A DNA stretch of 19,761 bases from Myxococcota bacterium. Its GTDB lineage: Bacteria > Myxococcota_C > UBA6777. A program made the translations under genes and the position numbers. Positions 6,704 to 13,525 of this stretch are shown here, piece by piece (within the stretch, counting starts at the first letter, position 1; each line of letters starts with the position of its first letter). The stretch spans positions 1-19,761 of the forward strand of contig CAUJFU010000335.1 of the NCBI GenBank assembly GCA_963169055.1, given 5' to 3'. The notes beneath the pieces were generated by a model, which was given only the letters and a program-made list of their open reading frames with translations, did not search any database and was not told the DNA's origin.

Positions 6704-8407
6704 ATGCCCCCTAACCCCCTCTCGGACGCTCGCTGTCACCCCCCTCCTCATCGGCTCCTCCAATGGCTGTTTGCCTTGTTTGCTCTGTTCCTTTCCGAAC
6801 GCACCTCCCGCGCCCATCTTCCGACCTCTCGACCAACATCACAAAAGCCCGTTCCATCCGCTTCTTTGCATACATCTCCCACCTCCGCCCCCTCCAAACC
6901 ACGCACCCCACTCCCTCCAACCCCCCACACACCCGCGCTCACCAACCCATCTTCCACCCAACCCTCTATTCAGCCCATCCCATCGAAGCTATCGACGTCC
7001 ATAGACGGACAACTCCCCAAAGGCTTTGTTTTGCGGTGGGGGGCGGACTCCAGCGGCGGGATGCCGTTTGTCTTCTACTCCCCCCAAGATCCCAACCAAC
7101 TCATCGGATTTGAGAAGGAGATCGTCGACGCCATCGGCAAAGTCTTGGGGATCCCCAACCGCTTTCACCGCGCCAACTGGGCCACCCTCGTTCCTGATCT
7201 CCAACGCAACACCTTTGATATCATCGTCAACGGCCTCGAACCCACCAGCGACCGCGCCAAAGTGATCGCCTTTAGCAAGCCCTACTATATCTTTCGTCAG
7301 CAACTCACTGTCCGAAAAGACGAAACCAAGATCAAGACACTTGACGATTGCAAAGGGCGATTGATTGGAACGCTCGATAACACCGCAGCATCGAGGCTTT
7401 TAGAATCGAAAAAACTTCGCTATCGCGGTTATGACGATCAAAGCGTCGCTTACAAAGACCTCGAAATCGGGCGTATTGATGCTGTCTTGTTGGATTATCC
7501 GATCGCCCTTTACTTTGCCAACAGCCCCAAGTTCAAGCCCGCAGGTCCGCCCTTTCATCGCGGGGCCTACATCATCGGGATGCGCAAACAAGATACCCTG
7601 CTCAAACACAAGATCGACCACGCCATCGATCGCATCGCCCAAGACGGAACGTTGGAGCGCATCCTCCGCAAATGGCGACTGTGGGACGATATCCAAAAAG
7701 AACTCGCCGCAGGAACCGCCAAATACGAGATCACCAGTCTTGACTTTAGCTGGCCAAATGCCTTCAAACGCCTCGGAATGGCGGCCATAATCACCATCGG
7801 GCTTGCCTTTGGCGCGATGTTGATCGCCATGCTCCTCGGCCTCTTGGTCGCCCTCGGACAACTCCACGCCTCCGCCTCTGTGCGGGTTCTTTGCAACATC
7901 TACGTCGAGTTTTTTAGAGGAACTCCTATTCTTGTTCAGCTACTTTTTCTCTACTTTAGTTTGCCGATGGTGGGCATCACGATCCCCAACTGGCTCACCG
8001 CGATTATCGGCCTTGGCCTCAACTATGCCGCCTATGAATCCCAAGTCTACCGCACGGCTCTTCAATCGATCCCTGCGGGACAATGGGAAGCTGCGGCTGT
8101 CCTTGGCATGGGGCCTTGGTTGACCTTTCGCCGTGTAATCTTTCCACAAGCCTTTCGGGTGGCCCTCCCACCCATGACCAACGACTTTGTCGCCCTCTTT
8201 AAGGACACTTCTGTTGCCTTTGCGATCTCTGTGTGGGAACTCGCCACCGCCTACCGCGAACTCGCAAGCGCATCGCAGAAATTTATGGTCCTTGGTGCGC
8301 TAACCTCTTTGTTTTACCTCGCGATGAGCGTCCCTTTGTCTTATTTGGCCCGCCGCCTCGAAGCGCGGCTACAAGACCCCCATCCTCAAGACAACCCAAA
8401 AGCCTGA
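6704..8407 (+). CDS. Amino-acid ABC importer: substrate-binding protein fused to permease
   Basis: 567 residues from the ATG with GGAG 6 nt upstream; the frame extends upstream to 6623 but without a good site. Seen in order: signal-peptide-like hydrophobic segment after HR (residues 17-37); a Pro/Ser/Thr linker (about 38-100); a family-3 solute-binding domain (about 108-330) with GFEKEIVDAIGKVLG, NTFDIIVNGLEPTSDRAKVIAFSKPYY and GRIDAVLLDYPIAL; then a His/Glu/Gln-type permease domain (about 350-555) with FFRGTPILVQLLFLYF and the EAA loop EAAAVLGMGPWLTFRRVIFP. This fusion is known in some importers (GlnP of Firmicutes, for example), where the binding domain is tethered to the membrane. It would import a polar amino acid or relative; substrate not readable. 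The ATPase follows after 24 nt. Confidence 0.92.
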   Translation: MPPNPLSDARCHPPPHRLLQWLFALFALFLSERTSRAHLPTSRPTSQKPVPSASLHTSPTSAPSKPRTPLPPTPHTPALTNPSSTQPSIQPIPSKLSTSIDGQLPKGFVLRWGADSSGGMPFVFYSPQDPNQLIGFEKEIVDAIGKVLGIPNRFHRANWATLVPDLQRNTFDIIVNGLEPTSDRAKVIAFSKPYYIFRQQLTVRKDETKIKTLDDCKGRLIGTLDNTAASRLLESKKLRYRGYDDQSVAYKDLEIGRIDAVLLDYPIALYFANSPKFKPAGPPFHRGAYIIGMRKQDTLLKHKIDHAIDRIAQDGTLERILRKWRLWDDIQKELAAGTAKYEITSLDFSWPNAFKRLGMAAIITIGLAFGAMLIAMLLGLLVALGQLHASASVRVLCNIYVEFFRGTPILVQLLFLYFSLPMVGITIPNWLTAIIGLGLNYAAYESQVYRTALQSIPAGQWEAAAVLGMGPWLTFRRVIFPQAFRVALPPMTNDFVALFKDTSVAFAISVWELATAYRELASASQKFMVLGALTSLFYLAMSVPLSYLARRLEARLQDPHPQDNPKA

Positions 8408-8420
8408 TCTGTGCCACCCA

Positions 8421-8426
8421 AGGAGG
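8421..8426 (+). promoter_or_regulatory. Shine-Dalgarno AGGAGG choosing between two adjacent ATGs
   Basis: AGGAGG is 2 nt from ATG 8429 and 5 nt from ATG 8432. The latter spacing is the workable one. A GTG at 8411 in the same frame lies upstream of the site and is unlikely. Confidence 0.7.
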
Positions 8427-8431
8427 CCATG

Positions 8432-9169
8432 ATGATCCACGTTTCTGGACTCGAAAAATTCTTCCAAGGCAAGCGCGTTTTACACGGCCTGAATGTCGAT
8501 ATCCCCCGAGGCTCCGCCTTGGGCATCATCGGGGGTTCTGGCTCTGGCAAAACCACCCTGATGCGCTGCATCAACGGACTCTTGCGCTTTGAACAAGGGC
8601 AAGTCCGATGCGGTGACGTCGACCTCTTGCCCACCCTCTCCGAAAAAGATTACAAAAAACGCCTCCAATCCCTTCGCCGTCAAGTCGGCATGGTCTTTCA
8701 ACATCTCTACCTCTTCCCTCATAAAACGGCTCTTCAAAACGTCATCGAAGCCCCCCTTTACGTCGCCAACATCTCTCGCGATCAAGCCATCGCAGAAGGC
8801 GAACGTTGGCTCGAACGCTTTGGCATCGCCCACACCGCTCATCGCCGCCCCGAAGCTCTCTCTGGCGGCGAGCAGCAGCGCGTCGCGATCATCCGCGCAC
8901 TCATGATGAAGCCCAAGATCCTTTTCCTCGACGAACCTACCAGCGCCCTCGATCCCAAACGAAGCTCCGATGTCCGCGAGATCTTCAACGAATTCGTCCG
9001 ACAAGGCAGCACCCTTGTCCTTGTCACCCACTCCATCCGTTTCTTGCGTGGTCTTGCCGATCAGATCCTTTACATGGAGTCCGGCGAAGTCGTCGAATCC
9101 GGCTCCGCTGAACAAGTCCTTGACGCCCCCAAAGACCCGCGCACCCGCGCTTTCCTCGAATACGCCTAA
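8432..9169 (+). CDS. Polar amino-acid ABC importer ATP-binding protein (GlnQ/HisP type)
   Basis: 245 residues, the usual length for GlnQ/HisP/ArtP. Walker A GGSGSGKTT (34-42), Q-loop MVFQHLYLFPHKTALQNV (Gln90), signature LSGGEQQRVAIIRAL (143-157), Walker B ILFLDEPTSALDP (163-175), H-loop THS (His200). It energises the fused binding-protein/permease encoded 24 nt upstream; together they form a two-gene importer in which two copies of the fusion would pair with two ATPases. No terminator is obvious in the 226-nt spacer that follows. Which amino acid is carried cannot be read from the ATPase. Confidence 0.95.
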   Translation: MIHVSGLEKFFQGKRVLHGLNVDIPRGSALGIIGGSGSGKTTLMRCINGLLRFEQGQVRCGDVDLLPTLSEKDYKKRLQSLRRQVGMVFQHLYLFPHKTALQNVIEAPLYVANISRDQAIAEGERWLERFGIAHTAHRRPEALSGGEQQRVAIIRALMMKPKILFLDEPTSALDPKRSSDVREIFNEFVRQGSTLVLVTHSIRFLRGLADQILYMESGEVVESGSAEQVLDAPKDPRTRAFLEYA

Positions 9170-9395
9170 TCTCCCGCCACCTTTTCCCCTCTACCCCCCA
9201 CACCGCGAACACGCCTTCGCACCTTCTTGGAACCTTCCCACTCCATTCGCACCCCTTCCGCCTTTTTGCTTATTCAAAAACTCAATCATTTCAAGCTATC
9301 GGTTCCATGCCTTTTGCTGGTACGTATTTTGAAAAACTTCGCGCCATCTGTTTGTCACCTTTTTGTCACTCTCCACAACATAAAGGGAAAGCGCC
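9170..9395 (+). other. Intergenic spacer before the lipid kinase gene
   Basis: 226 nt, pyrimidine-rich at first. A short CACCGCGAACACGCC around 9200-9214 resembles the terminal part of the dispersed repeat (CCGCGAACACGG) but nothing else of the repeat is present, so I do not call a copy. AAAGGG about 8 nt before 9396 is the ribosome-binding site. Confidence 0.3.
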
Positions 9396-10469
9396 ATGCT
9401 TCGACCTTTGACCCATACCCCCTACCTTCCCGCAAAGCTCCGCTTTGGCGTTTTGCTCAATGGCAACGCACGTCGGATCTCCCCCCGCCTTGTCGAAAAA
9501 CTCCGTCCCTACGTCCCGATGAGCGATCTCTTTTACACCCGCTCTCTCGAAGAAGCCCAAGATGCCTTCCGCGAGATCTATCTCCAACAATACGATATCT
9601 TGCTTGTCGGCGGTGGAGACGGCTCTTTACTTCAAGCCATGACCGCACTCCAACACATCCAAAGCAACGACCGCTTGCCGCGCCGCCTCCCGGCCTTTGG
9701 CGTCTTGCCCTTTGGAACGGGAAACGCCGTAGCAGCCTCGCTCGGTGGAGATCGCCACATCCTTCCTTTGCTTGAGCGCCTGCAAAATCACCAACACGAT
9801 ATCGCACTCCGTCATCACCATTGGGTCGATGTAGAGGGCCAGATCGCTCCCTTTGCGGGAATCGGCTTCGATAGCCTCGCGCTCAACAAATACAAATCCC
9901 TCCACGCCTCGCTCAAACAATCTCCCTTTTCTTTCCTTGGTCGCGGCCTACTCGGCTACCTCAACGCTGTTTTCTTGATGGCGATCCCAAGTTTCGTCTG
10001 GAACGGTCGCACCGAGATCCAAGTGATCAACGAAGGCAAATCCGCCCAACTCCTCGGACCCGACGGAAAAGTCGTTCGCGAATTTGCTCAAGGCGAAACC
10101 CTCTTCCAAGGCCGCCCCATCATGACCGCCGTCTCCACCGTCTCTTGCTTTGGTTTTCACTTCCGAAATTTCCCCTTCGCCACCGACGGACAGCGGATGC
10201 AGCTTCGTGTGGCCGAACTGCCCGTCCTTGACGCTGTCGTTGGACTCCCCTCCGTCTGGCGCGGAACCTTCCGACATCCCCAACTTCACGACTTTCTCGT
10301 CCAATCTGTCCGCGTTCGCTGTGAAACCCCCCTCCCCCTTCAAATCGGCGGCGATGCCTGCGGATACCGCGATGAAGTCCTACTCAAACGCACCGAACGC
10401 CCCACCCTCATGGCCGACCTCTCCAAAGAACGCCGCCCCTTGCTTGCCCCCATCGCCCTTGGCCGATAA
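9396..10469 (+). CDS. Diacylglycerol-kinase-family lipid kinase
   Basis: 357 residues with the DAGK catalytic fold (DagK/YegS/sphingosine-kinase superfamily): LLNGNAR (20-26) in the position of the usual NPxSG, the nucleotide loop VGGGDGSLLQAM (71-82; family GGDGT, here Ser for Thr), and VLPFGTGNAVAASLGG (103-118; family P.GTGND.A). GIGFDSLALNKYK (about 155-167) matches the second half of the fold, and the C-terminal QIGGDACGYRDEVLL resembles the closing strand DGE region. It would phosphorylate a lipid alcohol such as diacylglycerol at the membrane; substrate uncertain. Gene is alone on its strand, with repeat B between its end and the convergent VWA gene. Start: ATG with AAAGGG about 8 nt upstream. 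Confidence 0.85.
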   Translation: MLRPLTHTPYLPAKLRFGVLLNGNARRISPRLVEKLRPYVPMSDLFYTRSLEEAQDAFREIYLQQYDILLVGGGDGSLLQAMTALQHIQSNDRLPRRLPAFGVLPFGTGNAVAASLGGDRHILPLLERLQNHQHDIALRHHHWVDVEGQIAPFAGIGFDSLALNKYKSLHASLKQSPFSFLGRGLLGYLNAVFLMAIPSFVWNGRTEIQVINEGKSAQLLGPDGKVVREFAQGETLFQGRPIMTAVSTVSCFGFHFRNFPFATDGQRMQLRVAELPVLDAVVGLPSVWRGTFRHPQLHDFLVQSVRVRCETPLPLQIGGDACGYRDEVLLKRTERPTLMADLSKERRPLLAPIALGR

Positions 10470-10578
10470 TCCTGTTTTCACTCCTCGCCTCTCCTGCCCT
10501 ACCCCCCGTCACACGTTCCCGTCCACCCGCGATCTCAGAGCGTCTTCCCATTCCACACCTCGCCACTCTTTCTCCCCC

Positions 10579-10704
10579 AAAAGCCGTGTTCGCGGACCTT
10601 CAAGCGGCTGAGTCGTCTGTGTGGAAAACCTCTGATCGTTCCGCCAATCGGGGGTCAAGGGGACGCAGTTCCCTTGCGGGGCGTGGGGCAGCGCCCCACA
10701 AAAC
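10579..10704 (-). repeat. Dispersed intergenic repeat, copy B
   Basis: Read on the minus strand it gives TTTTGTGGGGC, hairpin GTGGGGCGCTGCCCCAC (10683-10699), hairpin AAGGGAACTGCGTCCCCTT (10657-10675), block TTGACCCCCGATTGGCG (10642-10658), GAACGATCAGAGGTTTTCCA, CCGCTTGAA, and a terminal CCGCGAACACGGCTTTT. It lies between the convergent lipid-kinase and VWA genes, in the same orientation as the VWA gene that ends 36 nt away. Confidence 0.85.
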
Positions 10705-10739
10705 ACACCCTTCCCCCCAAAACCTCGAATCCGCCCGAC

Positions 10740-11741
10740 TCACGGGAGTTTCTGGGTCACGCGCATCGAGCCGATCTCCAGCGTAAAAGCGTTGGCGTGC
10801 GGCCCCAAGAAAAACTCCAGCGATGCAGGAACGCCGTTTTTGTAAGCCTTCACCAACTTCTGATGTTGATCATAGATCGCTCCTTCGGGAGCGATCACAG
10901 CGTTGGCATCGACGACTTCTGCAAAGATATCCATCATCGAGCGCATCTCATGGGCGATCTTGTGATCCCAGATATCGACCTCTGTTCCCGTATCCAGATC
11001 GTCCAACGCTTCCATTTGTTCGCGCTGTACGTCTTGACCAACGCCGATCAACACACATTTGACGCGATTGCGCCGACCTGCCGCGATATCACGCGCCAAC
11101 TGCGTCGTGTACCGCTTCACCTCTTCGAGATCATCCAACGCACCATCCGTCATAAATACATAAAAACCGTAATTCGCCTCCGCAAAACGCTCCAAAAAAT
11201 AGCGCATCGCAGGAACCAGATACGTCCCTCGCCCAAACTCGCTCGGCCCTGTAAACGTCTGCTTCGTGCAATCTGCTGCTGTTAAATCCCCCAACACCTC
11301 GACTTGACGGCCATCTCCACACGCCCAATAAATCACCGTCGTACCGCCATCTTCGTCCACATTGTTCGCCAGATACCCCGTCATCTCGCGTGCTTGCGCT
11401 TCCACCACGTTGTCCGTCGATCCCCAATGACCCTTTAATTTTAGCTGCTCGATCGCCGCAGCCGTCGGTTGGTAGGTCGCGTGGCCGTCTTTGATCTGCT
11501 CAGTCATCAAGCCTCGACGCAACAGATCATCAAACACTTCACGCGGCGGCGTCTTCTTCAATCGCCCAAATGCCCCGCGCATCGACGCTGATCCATCCAG
11601 CGCGATCCCTGTCTGCACCCCCTCGATCTCTGGCTCCATCAAGATCGTCAACTCCACCCGTGTTTCAGTCTTTGTTCGCTCGACGTTGACCTCCCCGAAA
11701 GCTTCGTGTGTTTGGTCGCTTGGCAATTGATAACTTGTCAT
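10740..11741 (-). CDS. von Willebrand A domain protein (second of a tandem pair)
   Basis: 333 residues, no signal peptide, so probably cytoplasmic. An N-terminal FGEVNV strand leads into a VWA domain whose MIDAS residues are visible: DGSAS (Asp49, Ser51, Ser53), Thr173 in FGRGTYL and Asp199 in FMTDGALDDLEEVK. It is paralogous to the product of the gene 75 nt upstream: both have TG(I/L)ALDGSxSM, FGRGTxLxP, TDGAxDDLEEVK, the shared TGTEVDIWDHK (251-261) and a DIFAEVV motif. This copy has an insert (about 55-110) and lacks the zinc ribbon and Pro/Gln tail. VWA domains of this kind mediate metal-dependent protein contacts; the TerY/TerF-like VWA families of stress systems are the nearest I can name, without firm assignment. 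AAAGGGG precedes the ATG by about 6 nt. Confidence 0.88.
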   Translation of the reverse strand: MTSYQLPSDQTHEAFGEVNVERTKTETRVELTILMEPEIEGVQTGIALDGSASMRGAFGRLKKTPPREVFDDLLRRGLMTEQIKDGHATYQPTAAAIEQLKLKGHWGSTDNVVEAQAREMTGYLANNVDEDGGTTVIYWACGDGRQVEVLGDLTAADCTKQTFTGPSEFGRGTYLVPAMRYFLERFAEANYGFYVFMTDGALDDLEEVKRYTTQLARDIAAGRRNRVKCVLIGVGQDVQREQMEALDDLDTGTEVDIWDHKIAHEMRSMMDIFAEVVDANAVIAPEGAIYDQHQKLVKAYKNGVPASLEFFLGPHANAFTLEIGSMRVTQKLP

Positions 11742-11816
11742 TTCGGCCCCTTTCTGTCTTTGGTGTACACGGATCTCCCAAAGCCCGCTCCGTCCCGAAC
11801 AGACTCTTGCTACCGA

Positions 11817-13187
11817 TCAAAAAAGTGGCTGCGGTTCAGCCCGCTGCCCCGCTGCTTCGAGGATGATGTGCGTCGTCGTCAGCGGAACCTCAAACTCCAA
11901 CAGGGTCGGAAGACCGTTCGGATACTCTTTCAACAAACGTAAGTCCTGATCCAAGATCCGACCCCATGGCGCAAGGATCTCGTTTCTCGACACCACTTCC
12001 GCAAAGATATCCCACATCTGCCGCAAATCCCCCGCCAACTTGTGATCCCAGATATCCACCTCTGTCCCTGTCTCCAGATCGTCCAACTCGATCATCTGTT
12101 CTTCTTTGACTTCAGGGCCTAGACCGATCAACACCCCCTTAAATGGCGGACGCTTCCCCGCTTCGATCGTTTGCGCAAGTTCGGTCGTAAACGCTTTGAC
12201 TTCTTCCAAGTCGTCGATCGCTCCGTCTGTGACAAACACATACATCCCAAATGCCGCATCCATCGAGGCTTCCGCAAAATACCGCAGCGGCGGCATCAAT
12301 CGCGTCCCTCGACCAAAACTCGCAGGTCCCGCAAACACCGATTGATTCGCTGCCGCAACTGAGACCTCTCCCAATAATTCGATCTCTGCGCCCATCGGCC
12401 CACACGACCAATACAACGCCGTCGTTTGTCCCCGACAGTCCACCTCTTCCGCTAGAAACCGACACATCAACTGCGCGATCGGCTGCACTTCGTTTGTTTG
12501 CGCCCCCCCAAAAAAACTCCCTTTGCCTCCCGCTTGCCCGTACACCTTCTTCATCGACAGCGAACCATCTAGCGCAAGCCCTGTCTTCGTCCCTTCTTGC
12601 ACCTGATACGTCAACAACGTCGCGATGATCTGCTTCGTGTGTGAACCCACATGCACATTCACCTCTCCAAACGGCTCCACCACACGTCGCATTTGCGAAG
12701 TGGCCGGTCGATTCACCTGTTGCGCCGACGAAGACGGCGGTGGATAGGGTTGAAATCCCCCGCTTGGTTGCCCTGACGGTGGTGCGTACGGATTGTACGG
12801 CTGCCCTGCCGGTGGATAGGACGGATGCGGAGTATACGGGGGTGGTTGATGTGTCCCTGTTTGTTGTGGAAACCCTTGGTGCGTCCCTGTGGGGGACGGG
12901 AAGCCTTGGTGCGCTCCTGTTTGTTGCGGAATACCCGAATACTGCCCTGTTTGTTGTGGTACACCCGGATACGGCCCTGTTTGTTGTGGTACCCCCGGAT
13001 ACTGCGAAGTGGGCTGTGGTCCCCCGGGATAGGGTGTGGGCGGAGCCGCAGGGCGCGGAACAGACGGAGGAGGGGCAGTTGGAGGAGCGGCAGATTGGGG
13101 ATGTTTGTTGTGGGCGTTGTACTTTCCACAAACCTTGCAGAAGACAACCCCTTGCTCAAGATGACTTCCACAGCTTACACAATTCAT
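11817..13187 (-). CDS. Zinc-ribbon / Pro-Gln repeat / VWA domain protein
   Basis: 456 residues from the ATG with GGAGG 7 nt upstream; the frame extends further to 13277 without a site, and the zinc ribbon begins exactly at this Met. Domains: zinc ribbon CVSC...CKVC (Cys3, Cys6, Cys17, Cys20); a disordered Pro/Gln/Gly/Tyr linker (about 30-165) with five 10-residue units of type G(V/I/F)PQQTGxxx (65-114); then FGEVNV (173-178) and a VWA domain with DGSLS (Asp207, Ser209, Ser211), Thr295 and Asp321. The C-terminal module GTEVDIWDHK is shared with the downstream paralogue. First gene of a two-gene unit. The architecture suggests a soluble adaptor binding partners through VWA and ribbon; partners are not known. 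Confidence 0.88.
   Translation of the reverse strand: MNCVSCGSHLEQGVVFCKVCGKYNAHNKHPQSAAPPTAPPPSVPRPAAPPTPYPGGPQPTSQYPGVPQQTGPYPGVPQQTGQYSGIPQQTGAHQGFPSPTGTHQGFPQQTGTHQPPPYTPHPSYPPAGQPYNPYAPPSGQPSGGFQPYPPPSSSAQQVNRPATSQMRRVVEPFGEVNVHVGSHTKQIIATLLTYQVQEGTKTGLALDGSLSMKKVYGQAGGKGSFFGGAQTNEVQPIAQLMCRFLAEEVDCRGQTTALYWSCGPMGAEIELLGEVSVAAANQSVFAGPASFGRGTRLMPPLRYFAEASMDAAFGMYVFVTDGAIDDLEEVKAFTTELAQTIEAGKRPPFKGVLIGLGPEVKEEQMIELDDLETGTEVDIWDHKLAGDLRQMWDIFAEVVSRNEILAPWGRILDQDLRLLKEYPNGLPTLLEFEVPLTTTHIILEAAGQRAEPQPLF
12848..13020 (-). repeat. In-frame 30-bp tandem repeat inside the zinc-ribbon VWA gene
   Basis: About five units of 30 bp encode GVPQQTGPYP, GVPQQTGQYS, GIPQQTGAHQ, GFPSPTGTHQ and GFPQQTGTHQ. 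The shared DNA core on the plus strand is CCCTGTTTGTTGTGG. Units differ at a few sites, so it is not freshly expanded, but period and frame are intact. Copy number could vary between strains without disrupting the frame. Confidence 0.85.
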
Positions 13188-13194
13188 CCGAAAG

Positions 13195-13199
13195 CCTCC
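13195..13199 (-). promoter_or_regulatory. Shine-Dalgarno GGAGG that fixes the 13187 start
   Basis: GGAGG sits 7 nt before the ATG at 13187-13185. It rules against the longer frame starting at 13277. Confidence 0.7.
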
Positions 13200-13379
13200 G
13201 ATAGTAGGGAGTCTCTTGCGGGTAAAGACTGCAAGAAGACGGGACCAAACCACTTTCCAATGCACGATAAGAAGCAACGGTCTTCAAGAGTAGGGCGCAC
13301 ACAACAGCTTGACAAGTGGCCTACTGCATCCCAAGCCAACCGCGCAGACTCGTGCGTATTCAACAAGCGCAGCCACACA

Positions 13380-13408
13380 TTGACAACCGACGCCTTCCAT
13401 CCTACCCT
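13380..13408 (+). promoter_or_regulatory. Candidate sigma-70-type promoter upstream of the DUF3754 gene
   Basis: A perfect -35 hexamer TTGACA (13380-13385), a 17-nt spacer and TACCCT (13403-13408), which keeps T1, A2 and T6 of the -10 consensus. It points at the gene starting at 13526, leaving a leader of about 110 nt. Another TTGACA at 13309 has no -10. The rest of this 338-nt divergent spacer (13188-13525) shows no ORF or dispersed repeat. Confidence 0.35.
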
Positions 13409-13525
13409 GCATCCACTCTTTTTTGACGGCCTTTTCCACCATAACAAAACACACAAAGCCCGATGCTTCGGTTCGATTCATTCCTGCTCGCATCGCTGTT
13501 TGATGTGTCGAAAGGTATGCCTTCC

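Noticed and set aside
9200-9214. CACCGCGAACACGCC as a sixth repeat copy
   Set aside because: Only the terminal hairpin-like piece matches; no GGGG hairpin or TTGACCCC block nearby.
12848-13020. Short-period repeats considered as a CRISPR array
   Set aside because: Units are contiguous, in frame and coding, with no unique spacers. No array found elsewhere in the window despite cas3.
13309-13337. Second TTGACA as a promoter
   Set aside because: No acceptable -10 hexamer 16-18 nt downstream.
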